This document shows positions 51,262 through 60,019 of a stretch of 64,000 nucleotides of DNA, in pieces. Made by a program: the position numbers and the translations under genes. This DNA comes from an uncultured bacterium (lineage in GTDB: Bacteria > Planctomycetota > JAJSAM01 > JAJVHW01). Positions within the stretch are counted from its first letter, which is position 1; each line of letters begins with the position of its first letter. Location: positions 1-64,000 of the forward strand of contig CALKVK010000033.1 of NCBI GenBank assembly GCA_937996235.1. Direction: 5' to 3'. Below the pieces are notes generated by a model. The model was not told the DNA's origin. It searched no databases and was given only the letters and a program-made list of their open reading frames with translations.

Positions 51262-51485
51262 CAGCCGTGCACCTCTCCGGGACGCAGGCCGGTCAGGTAC
51301 TCGCGCACGAGCTCGCGCGTGACCTGGTCGCAGCGGTGGTCGCCGAACATGAGCGCGACGCGCGCGTAGAGCGAGTCGCGCAGCGTGAGGTAGACCCTCC
51401 CCACGTCGCCGCGCGACGCGGGGAGGGACAGGGCGACGAGCGTCTCGAGATCGCCCGTCACGTCAGCCCAGGCGGCTTCGGCCAT
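51261..51485 (-). CDS. small hypothetical protein
   Basis: 74 aa, unrecognised. Helical, mildly acidic (LETLVALSLPASRGDVGRVY and TRELVREYLTGLRPGE), no membrane segment. It lies 7 bases after the lipoprotein stop and overlaps the next gene's start, so it is part of the same transcript. The ribosome binding site is weak, so translation may depend on coupling. Confidence 0.5.
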   Translation of the reverse strand: MAEAAWADVTGDLETLVALSLPASRGDVGRVYLTLRDSLYARVALMFGDHRCDQVTRELVREYLTGLRPGEVHG

Positions 51486-51492
51486 CGCGAGG

Positions 51493-51939
51493 CTACGGCT
51501 TGTTGACGCTGCCGGCGCCGCCGACGCCGGCAGACCCGCCCGTGCCCGCGGGAATCGACGACGCGTTGCCGCCGGCCACGCTGTTGCCGCTCGTCGTGAT
51601 CGTCACGTTCTGCGGCGCGCCGCTGGTGGCGGAGAGCACCGCGGAGAGTTGCTCCGGCGTCCACTTCCCCTCCGCCGCGAGGGCTAGGATCGCGGCCGAC
51701 ACCTCGCTCGGCACCTGCGACGCGAAGTACCAGTTGACGGCTGCGGTTCCACCCGTCGCCGTCGCCGGCGCCTGGCCCTGCTGGCCCGTGACGGTCTGCG
51801 CGAGCTGTCCGGCGGTCGCGGGCGCTCCGGCCGTGCCGGGCGAGGCCCCGGATGGCGTGAGACCGGCGCAGCCGGGCAGGACCAGCCCAGCGACGGCGAG
51901 GACCGCCGCGAGGATGAGGGTGCGAGAGAACGAACGCAT
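51493..51939 (-). CDS. small lipoprotein, Gly/Ala/Thr-rich
   Basis: 148 aa from the ATG at 51939, behind GAGGAG. Signal peptide with lipobox LVLPGC (MRSFSRTLILAAVLAVAGLV, Cys near 24). The mature protein is Ala/Gly/Thr/Gln-rich and disordered except for a short helix (VSAAILALAAEGKWTPEQLS). Size and lipobox would fit an outer-membrane spanin partner of the coiled-coil membrane protein encoded two genes downstream. It could equally be a structural lipoprotein. Confidence 0.6.
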   Translation of the reverse strand: MRSFSRTLILAAVLAVAGLVLPGCAGLTPSGASPGTAGAPATAGQLAQTVTGQQGQAPATATGGTAAVNWYFASQVPSEVSAAILALAAEGKWTPEQLSAVLSATSGAPQNVTITTSGNSVAGGNASSIPAGTGGSAGVGGAGSVNKP

Positions 51940-51959
51940 GAGGAACTCCTCGAGCGGCT

Positions 51960-52289
51960 TCAGGCCCACTCGTGCCTGGTCGTCTGCGCGTAGCAGAGGT
52001 CCACGCGGAAGTCGACCGTGCCGGCGACCAAGCCCGCACCGCCCACCGTCTTCCGCCAGAGCGTCACGAGGCACAGGCAGCCGACCGAGATCGGGTTGCT
52101 CGCGTCGTCGTGGTCGAGGATCACGACCACGCGGTGCGGACCGCCCCCGTCGTCGATGCCGTTCGCGTCCGCCCCGATGTCGACGGACGCCGTCGCGAGC
52201 GCCGTCGCGGCGTCGGAGACGTTGCCCACGCCCGTCGCGAGCGTGCGGATCTCGCCTTCCCACTCGATGTCGTTGCTGGCGGTCAGCAC
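51960..52289 (-). CDS. phage-like hypothetical protein
   Basis: 109 aa, GTG start with GGAGGG about eight bases upstream. Beta-rich with IEWEGEIRTLATGV, RVVVILDHDDASNPI and TVDFRVDLCYAQTTRHEW. The alternating strands resemble small tail or head-decoration proteins of phages. It leads a five-gene minus-strand run with small envelope proteins. Identity is tentative. Confidence 0.5.
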   Translation of the reverse strand: MLTASNDIEWEGEIRTLATGVGNVSDAATALATASVDIGADANGIDDGGGPHRVVVILDHDDASNPISVGCLCLVTLWRKTVGGAGLVAGTVDFRVDLCYAQTTRHEWA

Positions 52290-52500
52290 TTCCTTGCCCT
52301 CCTGTGCGCGGGGTGTCGAGTCGGCTTCGACGCGTGGCTCGAGCCCTCGACCGCAGGGGCTCCTCGCGTCGACGGTGGGAGCCCGTTTGTGCCCGCCGCG
52401 CGACTCCTCGTTCAGGTTGCCGCCACGAGCGGGGCTTCCGTTGGCGAGCCGCGTCGGTCACGATGCGTCGATGCCTGCTCGTGGAACGCGGGGGCGGAGG

Positions 52501-53016
52501 ATGGGCCGCCACGAGCTCAACGGGCTTGACGACCCGGCGCTGCAGCAGCATCTAGCAGGCTCGCCGGACGAGATCCGCGAGCGCTGCCGTCGTCGCCTCG
52601 CAGAGATCATCGGCGCGATGGCGGCTGGGGACCTCGGGGCACCAATACGCGTTCCGCACGAGCTCGTGGCGTGGCCCTTGGTCACCGAGGTCGATCTGCC
52701 CTCCGTCCGCGTCGAGGTGGAGGAGATCAACGGCCACGTGGTCCTCTGGGTCCAGCCAGAGGTGGCCGTGCCGCCGCGCGTGTTCTCCGAGCGCGTACTC
52801 CAGCCGGTGTTCGCGGACGTCGCGCGTGAGCAGGACAGCGCAGAACTCGGCTTGGAGTGGTCACTCGAGACCGAGCCGGAGGCCGCCAACTCACGCTGGT
52901 TGGTCTGGGTTCATCACAGAGCGCTCAGCGCGGATGCGGAGCGCACGCGCTTCGTGAGGGAGATCCCAGGGCGCTTGAACACCCTCATCGACGCTCTGCG
53001 CGCCGACGCGGGCTAG
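52501..53016 (+). CDS. hypothetical protein beside the tRNA
   Basis: 171 aa; start uncertain (ATG 52501 with GGAGG immediately upstream, or ATG 52471). Amphipathic N-terminal helix, then a beta-rich body with VEVEEINGHVVLWVQPEVAV and a helix at the end. No motif is recognised. It is the last gene of the accessory side before the tRNA. Confidence 0.5.
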   Translation: MGRHELNGLDDPALQQHLAGSPDEIRERCRRRLAEIIGAMAAGDLGAPIRVPHELVAWPLVTEVDLPSVRVEVEEINGHVVLWVQPEVAVPPRVFSERVLQPVFADVAREQDSAELGLEWSLETEPEAANSRWLVWVHHRALSADAERTRFVREIPGRLNTLIDALRADAG

Positions 53017-53387
53017 GAGAGCGTCCGAGCACCCCCTCCGCAGCGATGAGCGAGGCTACGTTGCGTGTCCGCCGGCGGCGGATGCTCCGCCCACGCACGC
53101 CGGTCGCGGCACGTCGCAAGCTGGACGACGCCGCGGCAGCGCCGTCGCCTGCGAAGCGCCGCGCTGGCCCATCGAACGAGACCGACCCTCGACGGGCAGC
53201 TCGGAGAGGCTTCTAGCGCCGAGTGGGTGGGGTGTCCCGCTTCGGACGACTGGCGCGATCTGCCGTGACCGCGGGCGGCCGGATTGGGTCAAGAGCTGGT
53301 GCCACACGTGGTGCCGCGGCGCCGATGTGCAGCCAGCAGGCGAGGCCATGCGATGTCGCAAGTCACTCTCTGAGAGTGGCTTACATC
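53017..53387. other. intergenic region between last accessory gene and tRNA-Gly
   Basis: 371 bases with no integrase or clear gene. A 56-codon basic frame (ATG at 53046, stop at 53214-53216) is possible but has no ribosome binding site. Confidence 0.4.
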
Positions 53388-53462
53388 TGGAGCGGGCGAA
53401 GGGATTCGAACCCTCGACCTGCAGCTTGGGAAGCTGCCACTCTACCACTGAGTTACGCCCGC
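53388..53462 (-). tRNA. tRNA-Gly (anticodon CCC)
   Basis: The minus strand folds into a cloverleaf: acceptor GCGGGCG with CGCCCGC, D arm ACTC-GTGGTAGAGT, anticodon stem GCAGC/GCTGC with loop TTCCCAA (anticodon CCC, glycine), T arm GAGGG-TTCGAAT-CCCTT. A discriminator T and an encoded CCA close it. Its 3' end faces the accessory region, as for a tRNA used as an integration target. Confidence 0.95.
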
Positions 53463-53615
53463 TCCGTGGCGCCCCGGATTGTGGCGGGGCGGGGCGGCCG
53501 GTCGAGTTCTTTCCGGAAGCGCGCGGCGCGTCCGAGCGGGGGAGCGAGGCGCCGCTGGGCGCGCCGGGTCGCGGCCCTGGGCGGGCTCGGCGCGGAGGCG
53601 TACATTCGCGCGATC

Positions 53616-54809
53616 GTGCGGATCGCGACCCTCCACCGAGCCGTGCCGGGCGCGCTGCTGCTCGCGCTCGGGGCGTGCGCCGGCGCGCCGCCGTCGCGTG
53701 CGGCGGGAGCGGGCGTCGAACTGCGCGCGCCGGACGGGGTGCGCCGCGTCGGGGCGCGCGTCGTGCTCGTGGCGCGCGTGCGCGACGCGCGCGGACTGCC
53801 CGTCGCCGACTGCCCGGTCGTGTGGAGCGTCGGCACGGACGGCGTCGGCCGACTGCTCGCGGTGGGTGGGGCAGGTGGGCAGACCCAGGCGGGCGACGCG
53901 CCGCCCGGTGCGACGCGCACCAGCGCGACGGCGTACGCATTCGACCTCGGTGCCGAGGGCGTCGACGACGACGTGCAGGTCGCGCCGGGCGAGACGTGGT
54001 GCGTGGTGCGCGCCGACGCCGAAGGCGCGGCCTACGTGGCGGTGGACGTGCCCGAGATCGCGGACTCCGTGGCGCGCGGCGCGTTCGCGCGCGTCGCGTT
54101 CCGCGCGGTCGCGGCCGAGCTCCCGCCGGACGCGACCGTCCCGCTGCTCGCCGCGCACACGCTGGCGACGCGCGTGGTGCACGAGCCGGACGGCGCGCCG
54201 CGCGCGGGCTACGTCGTGACGTACGACGTCGTCGGCGGACCGGACGCGCACATGGGCGGCGCGCGCTCGCGCACGGTCACGACGGGCGCCGACGGCGTCG
54301 CGACGGCGACCGTCGCGCAGGCGAGCCCCGCGGTGGGGACCTGCGACGTCGCCGTGACCGTGACGCGCCCCGCGGCTCTCGCGCCGAGCGGCGTCGACGA
54401 GACCGTGCGCTCCGGCCTCGTGCACGTGACGTGGCGGGCGGCACCCGCGGTCAGCGTGCGTTGCGTCGTGCCGGCGCGCGCGACGGCCGGCGAGCCGATC
54501 GACGTCGCCTGCACCGTGCGCAACGACGGAGACGGACCTGCGGACGACGTCGTCGCGACGCAGTCGCTCGAGGGCGCGGCGGTGTTCGTCGCCGCGTCGG
54601 ACGAGGGCGCGCTGCGCGACGGCGTCGTCGAGTGGCGCATCGGGACGCTCGGGCCGGGCGAGGAGCGCCGTCTGCACGCGTTCTGGCGCCCGACCGCGGC
54701 GGGAACCCTCCGGGCCGTTCTGCGCGCTCACGCCGCTGGCGCTCCGGAGACTGCGGCCGAGAGCGTCGGCACGGTCGCGCCCGCGCAGCGACCCGAGGAC
54801 GCGCGCTGA
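53616..54809 (+). CDS. lipoprotein with DUF11/Ig-like repeats
   Basis: 397 aa from the GTG at 53616. Lipobox LLALGAC within the first 25 residues (VRIATLHRAVPGALLLALGA, then C). The mature protein is beta-rich with Ig-like units such as RVVHEPDGAPRAGYVVTYDV and VSVRCVVPARATAGEPIDV, the latter followed by ACTVRNDGDGPADDV, a DUF11/CARDB pattern. These are extracytoplasmic adhesion or scaffold modules. The stop overlaps the SRAP gene start (TGATG). The gene looks resident, not mobile. Confidence 0.7.
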   Translation: MRIATLHRAVPGALLLALGACAGAPPSRAAGAGVELRAPDGVRRVGARVVLVARVRDARGLPVADCPVVWSVGTDGVGRLLAVGGAGGQTQAGDAPPGATRTSATAYAFDLGAEGVDDDVQVAPGETWCVVRADAEGAAYVAVDVPEIADSVARGAFARVAFRAVAAELPPDATVPLLAAHTLATRVVHEPDGAPRAGYVVTYDVVGGPDAHMGGARSRTVTTGADGVATATVAQASPAVGTCDVAVTVTRPAALAPSGVDETVRSGLVHVTWRAAPAVSVRCVVPARATAGEPIDVACTVRNDGDGPADDVVATQSLEGAAVFVAASDEGALRDGVVEWRIGTLGPGEERRLHAFWRPTAAGTLRAVLRAHAAGAPETAAESVGTVAPAQRPEDAR

Positions 54810-55471
54810 TGTGCGGACGCTACTCGCTCGCGGTGCCCGCCGACGTCGTCGCGGAGCTGTTCGGGCTGCTCGAGGTGCCCGACCTCTCGCCGCGCTGGAA
54901 CGTCGCCCCGACGCAGGACGCGCTGGTCGTGCGGACGACCGACGCCGGGCGCGCGGGGGCGCTCCTGCGTTGGGGGCTCGTGCCCGCGTGGGCGAAGGAC
55001 GCGTCGATCGGGAACCGCATGATCAACGCGCGCTCCGAGACGGTCGCGGAGAAGCCGTCGTTCCGGAGCGCGCTGCGCCGTCGCCGCTGCCTCGTGCCGG
55101 CGGACGGCTTCTACGAGTGGCGGAAGACGGCCGACGGCAAGGTGCCGACGCGCATCCGCCGCCGCGACGGGCGGCCGTTCGCGTTCGCGGGCCTGTGGGA
55201 GCGCTGGACGCGGGGCGAGGGCGCGCCGCTCGAGACGTTCACGATCCTGACCACGCTCCCGAACCACCTGCTCCGGCCGATCCACGACCGCATGCCCGTG
55301 ATCCTCGCGGAGGACGACTGGGATGCGTGGCTCGCGCCTGGGGAGCGTCCGGCCGAGGCGCTGCTCCCGCTCCTCGGGCCCTGCCCGGACGGCGACCTCG
55401 AGGCGTTCGCGGTGTCCCCCCGCGTCAACTCCCCGCGCCACGACGACCCGGCGTGCGCGGAGCCCGTCTGA
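54809..55471 (+). CDS. yedK: SRAP/YedK abasic-site DNA-protein crosslink enzyme
   Basis: 220 aa. The N-terminal Met is followed by the catalytic Cys2 (MCGRYSLAV), which forms a thiazolidine crosslink with abasic sites in single-stranded DNA. Other SRAP hallmarks are the WNVAPTQ segment, INARSETVAEKPSFR, the PADGFYEWRK motif and HDRMPVIL (active-site Glu and His regions). Size is normal. It protects abasic sites at replication forks. It starts in the stop of the lipoprotein gene, an odd operon partner, probably only sequence packing. Confidence 0.93.
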   Translation: MCGRYSLAVPADVVAELFGLLEVPDLSPRWNVAPTQDALVVRTTDAGRAGALLRWGLVPAWAKDASIGNRMINARSETVAEKPSFRSALRRRRCLVPADGFYEWRKTADGKVPTRIRRRDGRPFAFAGLWERWTRGEGAPLETFTILTTLPNHLLRPIHDRMPVILAEDDWDAWLAPGERPAEALLPLLGPCPDGDLEAFAVSPRVNSPRHDDPACAEPV

Positions 55472-55538
55472 GCGGCAACTCCGCCGTCCGGGAGAGGGAC
55501 GCGCGCCGCGGGCGGCCGTCCGGCTAGACTCCCCGGCG

Positions 55539-56213
55539 GTGGTCGCGGAGTACGTGCTGCCGGTCGGGCTCCACGTGGACGGTGACGAGATCGCACCGCT
55601 CCGCGAGGGGTACGAGCTGCACTGGCACGGCGACGACGACCCGCCGCACTACTTCTTCAGCGCGCAGGTGAGCGTGCTGCGCCTCGAGCGGCTCGTGCGT
55701 GCGGCGCTGCACGCGCTGCCGCCTCTCTGCCACGCCGTGCTCGAGGTGCGCCGCTCCGACGAGGAACTCGACAAGGACCCCGACGGTCCGACGGTGGACC
55801 GCTGGGTCAGCGACCTCGTCGCGCGCTCCGAGATCGTGGCGGTGTTCGAGCGCTACCGCTTCGCGCTGCTGCACGACGGCATGGCCGGGTTCGGTGCGTA
55901 CGACCCCGAGTCGCCGCTCGAGGTGTTCCTCGACGACCACAAGCTGCTCTCGCTCTACGCGCCGACGATGGAGCCGTTCGAGCAGCTCCTCGGAGCGCAC
56001 CGCGTGCCGTACGTGAAGGACCTGCGCACGCTGCTCGACTTCGACCACGAGCACCACACGCTTCCCGCGGTCCCCGACCGCTGCCGCGTGCCGCGCGCGC
56101 GTGCGCTGCGCCGGCAGCGGCTGGACGTGCGCTGGTTCGGACCGGCGATCCGCAGGCGGCTGGCCATGCAGCTCGAGCCGCAGTACCAGGACGACGACGC
56201 CGACGGCCAGTAG
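55539..56213 (+). CDS. hypothetical protein
   Basis: 224 aa from a GTG at 55539 (start uncertain). Soluble, acidic, alpha/beta: an N-terminal strand-rich part (EYVLPVGLHVDGDEIAPL), a helix with LERLVRAALHALPPLCHAVL, and a conserved-looking C-terminus with PYVKDLRTLLDFDHEHHTL. No catalytic motif I recognise. It sits between SRAP and a STAS protein in the resident region. Confidence 0.55.
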   Translation: MVAEYVLPVGLHVDGDEIAPLREGYELHWHGDDDPPHYFFSAQVSVLRLERLVRAALHALPPLCHAVLEVRRSDEELDKDPDGPTVDRWVSDLVARSEIVAVFERYRFALLHDGMAGFGAYDPESPLEVFLDDHKLLSLYAPTMEPFEQLLGAHRVPYVKDLRTLLDFDHEHHTLPAVPDRCRVPRARALRRQRLDVRWFGPAIRRRLAMQLEPQYQDDDADGQ

Positions 56214-56228
56214 GCCGCGCGCGCCGGC

Positions 56229-56573
56229 TCAGACCGCTTCGAAGACGCGGTCGAGGTGCGTCAGCTCGAGCAGCTTGCGCACGCTGGTCGAGGCGCCCGC
56301 GAGGCGCACCGCGACGTTGCGGTCCGAGGCGAGGCGCACGAGCGCCACGAGCAGACCGAGTCCGCACGAGTCCATCACCTGGACTCGCGAGAGGTCGACC
56401 TCGACGCCGGGCGCGCCGCCGTCGAGGAGCTCCGAGCAGGCGTCGAGGATCGGGGCGCGGCACGCGTCCGCGAACGCGTAGTTCGCGCAGACCGCGAGGA
56501 CCTCGACGCGGGCGCGACCGGAGGTCGCCTCCGGGGCGACGCGGACGCGGTCGGCGAACTGGAGGTCGAGCAT
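56229..56573 (-). CDS. STAS-domain anti-sigma factor antagonist-like protein
   Basis: 114 aa single STAS domain (SpoIIAA/RsbV type). The phosphorylatable serine lies in VMDSCGLGLLVAL (S69), preceded by GVEVDLSRVQ and followed by a helix that ends with LLELTHLDRVF. Such proteins bind anti-sigma factors or kinases in partner switching. No partner kinase is adjacent; the sigma factors at 60 and 63 kb may or may not be related to it. Confidence 0.88.
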   Translation of the reverse strand: MLDLQFADRVRVAPEATSGRARVEVLAVCANYAFADACRAPILDACSELLDGGAPGVEVDLSRVQVMDSCGLGLLVALVRLASDRNVAVRLAGASTSVRKLLELTHLDRVFEAV

Positions 56574-57025
56574 GGCAGCCCTACATCGGTCTCCCGCAGC
56601 GCGGGGATTGAGGCGAAATCGAGCAGCCGGTCCGACCCGCGCCCGCCGCCGCCGACGGACGGCCGCGACGCGGCCTCCGTCGCTCGCGGATCGCGCTCAC
56701 GCGGCGCCCGGGCCGCCGGGCAGTACGAAACGTGCGGTGCCGTCCCGACCACCTCGCAGGCCCACATCGTCCACCATCGCCCGCGCCCGGCGCGTCGCCG
56801 GAGTCGCGGGCTCGACGTCGGCGCCCGTCGAACGGGGTGTTCAACCCCGACTTCGTCGCGCACCTCCCGCTGCCGGCTCGACCGGGACTGGCTGTCGCGG
56901 GGCGGAAGCACAGGCGTCGCGGCCGCAGCCCTCGTTACTCGCTCACCGGTTCCGACGGGTTTCTCGGACAGGCTCCTAGGATCGCCGCCCGGGCGCCGCA
57001 CGGCGCCGCACGGGGAGGACGGACG
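56574..57025. other. intergenic region, divergent promoters
   Basis: 452 bases between the STAS gene (minus) and the membrane protein gene (plus). I see no protein-like frame, no hairpin of note and no riboswitch pattern. It probably holds both promoters. Confidence 0.4.
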
Positions 57026-58258
57026 ATGGCCGAGCCCGGGGCGCGCGCGCGGACGCGCATCACCGTACCGCGCGTGGACTTCGACCTCGGGGCGATCGCG
57101 GTCGGCGCCATCGGCTGGTTCGCCTACGAGCTCGTGTGGCGCCTGCTCGCCCCCGCGCTCGGGATCGCCGAGCGCTACGACGTGCTCGTCCCCTTCAACG
57201 CCACGCAGGCGCGCCCGGCGCAGCTCGACGGCTTCGATGCGCTCCGCCGGGAGTTCTTCCAGCGGATGTTCGAGATGGTGCCGCTGCCGCACCTCGACGC
57301 ACTCCTCCACGCGATCGGGGTCGACTCGCAGATCCTGCTCGCACCGACGGTCGAGGGTCAGCCCGCGCAGCAGTTCCGCCTCGGCCCCGATGCGTTCGGC
57401 ACGTGGCAGTTCGCGGTCGTGGCCGCTGTGCTCTTCCTGCTCTGGTCGATCGTGGGCGGCGCGTTGGCGCGCATGCACGCCGTGCGCATCGCGCGCGACG
57501 AGAGCCTGCCCTGGGACGAGGGCTACGCGTTCGCGTTCGCGAATCTGCGTTCGTTCGTCGGCGCCCCCGCCTTCGTGGCGGTCGTGGCGCTGCTCCTGTT
57601 CGGGGCGACGGCGCTCGCCGGGCTCGCGTCCACCGCGCCCGCGGTCGGTCCCGCACTGCAGGCCGTGCTGCAGCCGCTGGCGTTCGTCTCGGGGCTGTTC
57701 TTCACGATCCTGCTCGCGGGCGGCGTGTTCGGGCTCCCGATCCTGCACGCGGCGGTCGCGACGGAGCGCAACGGTCTGCTCGACGCGGTCAGCCGCCTGT
57801 ACTCGTACGTGTTCACGCGGCCCGTCGCGTTCGTCGCGGGTGGCGTGCTCGTCTTCGCGTTCGGCGGGCTGCTCGCGCAGTTCGCCGACTGGTTCACGAA
57901 GCTCGCGACGATCGACATCATGAACTTCGGCGCCCAGCGCGACGTGGCAACGCAGCGCGGACTTGCGATCGGCTACGCCGCAGCGCGGCAGTTCGGCCTG
58001 CCGCGCGTGCCGGAGGGCAGCCCGCCGATCTCCGATGCGGCGATGTGGGTCTCGTTCGCGTGGTCCGCGCTGGTCAACCTGCTCGTGCGCGGGTTCGTCC
58101 TCAGCTACGTCGTAGGCGGGTTCACGGACCTCTACTCGCACCTGCGCGAGGAGGTCGACGGCACGCCGCGGAGCGAGGTCTACCTGGGCGACGAGCCGGC
58201 GCCCGAGCTCGGCGAGCCTCTCGCCGGCGAGCCCGCCGCGCCCGACCCCGCCGCGTAG
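57026..58258 (+). CDS. multi-spanning membrane protein
   Basis: 410 aa with GGGGAGG before the ATG. Hydrophobic segments at about 20-38, 127-148, 177-200, 210-240 and 262-290, plus a further one near 335-360 (WVSFAWSALVNLLVRGFVLS), so five or six helices. A large loop after the first helix faces one side (about 40-125). No transporter motif is recognised. Downstream lies the HEAT/VWA gene in the same direction (gap 33 bases). Confidence 0.65.
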   Translation: MAEPGARARTRITVPRVDFDLGAIAVGAIGWFAYELVWRLLAPALGIAERYDVLVPFNATQARPAQLDGFDALRREFFQRMFEMVPLPHLDALLHAIGVDSQILLAPTVEGQPAQQFRLGPDAFGTWQFAVVAAVLFLLWSIVGGALARMHAVRIARDESLPWDEGYAFAFANLRSFVGAPAFVAVVALLLFGATALAGLASTAPAVGPALQAVLQPLAFVSGLFFTILLAGGVFGLPILHAAVATERNGLLDAVSRLYSYVFTRPVAFVAGGVLVFAFGGLLAQFADWFTKLATIDIMNFGAQRDVATQRGLAIGYAAARQFGLPRVPEGSPPISDAAMWVSFAWSALVNLLVRGFVLSYVVGGFTDLYSHLREEVDGTPRSEVYLGDEPAPELGEPLAGEPAAPDPAA

Positions 58259-58291
58259 CGCGCCCTGAGCGCCCGGCGCTACGATGCGCCG

Positions 58292-59893
58292 ATGCGCACG
58301 CTCCTCCGTCTCGCCGCCGCCGTCCTCGTCGCAGGTGTCGCCGTCGCGGCCGCGCTCGCGGGCGACGACGTCCTGCGCTCGTACAAGGACCGCTTCAACG
58401 GGAAGCTCTTCTCGGAGCGCGAGCAGGTCCTCGGCGAGCTGGCCGCGACCGCGGACGCGAAGGCGGTGCCGGCGCTGCTCTGGTGCCTCGAGGCCGCGCA
58501 GAAGCAGGAGGCGCGCAACCTCGCCGACGCGGACAAGCTCTCGGCGAAGCTCGAGCCGCTGTTCGAGGAACGGAACGACAAGGAGCGCAAGTACGCGGAG
58601 CCCTTCATCAAGCAGGGCAAGCCGATCCCGAAGACGCGCCCGCGCTGGCCGCTCGACGACGACATCCAGGCGCTCGAGTCCGATCTCGAGCTCGCGAAGC
58701 GCACCGCGAGCGACTGGCACGCGCTGGTGGAGCAGGCGAAGGACCGCCACGGCGAGCTCGTCGCGGCGCTCCCTGCCGACGCCCAGGAGAAGCTGCGCGC
58801 GGAGTGGACCGCCGGCCCGCTCGGCGACAAGGACTTCGGCGTGCGGTCGGCGCAGTGGGACCTCGTCGCGCGCGTGCGCACGCCGTGGGCGCTGGAGATG
58901 CTCGAGACCGCCCTGCGAGAGGAGCCCGACCCGCGCGTGCTGGTGCACGTCGTGGACGGTTTCACGGGGCGCGACCCGGCGCGCGTCACGGCCGCGCTCG
59001 CCGGCCCCATGCAGGACGTGCGCTGGATCGTGCGCGTCGCCGTCGTCGGCGTGCTCGAGAGGACCGCGACGAAGGAGTCCGTGGACCTGCTCGTCGGGGC
59101 GTTCGAGCGCGAGGACGGGCGGCTGCTCGACGACTGCGCCCGTGCGCTCGCCACGCTGACGGGGGAGGCGTTCGGATCGAACGGCGCCCAATGGGTCGCT
59201 TGGTGGAAGGAGCACCGGGAGACGTGGGAGGGCAAGCCGACGGCGAAGGCCGACGACAAGCCGCTCGACCCGTCGAAGGCGTACGAGGACGGCGCGCAGG
59301 GCGAGAAGGGCCGCACCGGCTTCTTCGGCATCGACACGCGCAGCCGCCGGATCGTCTACGTGATCGACGTCTCCGGCTCCATGAACGAGCCCATGGTCGA
59401 GGGCGAGAAGGCGACGCGCGCGGAGAAGGCCAAGGACGAGCTCTCGCGCGCCGTGGCCGGCCTCGAGGACGGCTCCACGTTCGACATCGTGTTCTTCGCG
59501 GGCGAGGTGCGCACGTGGCAGAAGCAGATGGTGACCGCGAGCAGCGACACGCGCCGTGACGCGCTCGAGTTCATCCAGAAGATGCCCGTGATCGGCGGGA
59601 CCGCGACCTACGACGCGCTGAAGGCGGCGTTCGACCTCGGCGACGTCGGCAAGGGCAAGAAGCGCGGCGCCGACCCGTCCGGGGACTCGGCGGTCGACAC
59701 GATCATCCTGCTCTCGGACGGGCTGCCGTCGGTCGGGGTGGTGACGAACCCTGCCGCGATCCGCGCCGCGGTGCTCGACTGGAACCGCGACCGGCGCATC
59801 GCCGTCCACACCGTGGCGTTCGGCAGCAAGGCCGACAAGGACTTCATGGCGGGCCTCGCCGCGGACTCGGGCGGCACGTCGGTCGCGAAGTAG
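58292..59893 (+). CDS. exported HEAT-repeat/VWA domain protein
   Basis: 533 aa. Signal peptide MRTLLRLAAAVLVAGVAVAA. Residues about 25-150 form charged helices; 165-315 have HEAT-like repeats (RWIVRVAVVGVLERTATKES). Residues about 345-533 form a von Willebrand A domain with the MIDAS motif VIDVSGSMNEP, a threonine in GGTATYDAL and IILLSDGLPSVG (DxSxS, T, D intact). It binds a divalent ion and protein ligands outside the cytoplasm. Such HEAT-VWA proteins are frequent in Planctomycetota. Confidence 0.85.
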   Translation: MRTLLRLAAAVLVAGVAVAAALAGDDVLRSYKDRFNGKLFSEREQVLGELAATADAKAVPALLWCLEAAQKQEARNLADADKLSAKLEPLFEERNDKERKYAEPFIKQGKPIPKTRPRWPLDDDIQALESDLELAKRTASDWHALVEQAKDRHGELVAALPADAQEKLRAEWTAGPLGDKDFGVRSAQWDLVARVRTPWALEMLETALREEPDPRVLVHVVDGFTGRDPARVTAALAGPMQDVRWIVRVAVVGVLERTATKESVDLLVGAFEREDGRLLDDCARALATLTGEAFGSNGAQWVAWWKEHRETWEGKPTAKADDKPLDPSKAYEDGAQGEKGRTGFFGIDTRSRRIVYVIDVSGSMNEPMVEGEKATRAEKAKDELSRAVAGLEDGSTFDIVFFAGEVRTWQKQMVTASSDTRRDALEFIQKMPVIGGTATYDALKAAFDLGDVGKGKKRGADPSGDSAVDTIILLSDGLPSVGVVTNPAAIRAAVLDWNRDRRIAVHTVAFGSKADKDFMAGLAADSGGTSVAK

Positions 59894-59933
59894 CCCCGTC
59901 CGCACGCGCTTCGCGCGCCCCCGGAATCGAGAG

Positions 59934-59961
59934 GGGGAGGACGGCCGTGGCCGTCCCCCCC
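59934..59961. terminator. terminator hairpin between convergent genes
   Basis: GGACGGCC and GGCCGTCC pair around GT, extended by flanking G and C runs, 40 bases after the VWA stop and just before the minus-strand sigma gene end. It likely serves both genes. Confidence 0.65.
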
Positions 59962-60019
59962 GGGCAGTGTTCCCCTGGGCAGAGGGGAAGGATGACGTGG
60001 TGGGTGCGCGCGCGCCGGA

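Noticed and set aside
53046..53216. 56-codon basic peptide before the tRNA
   Set aside because: No ribosome binding site, arginine-rich composition typical of spurious frames.
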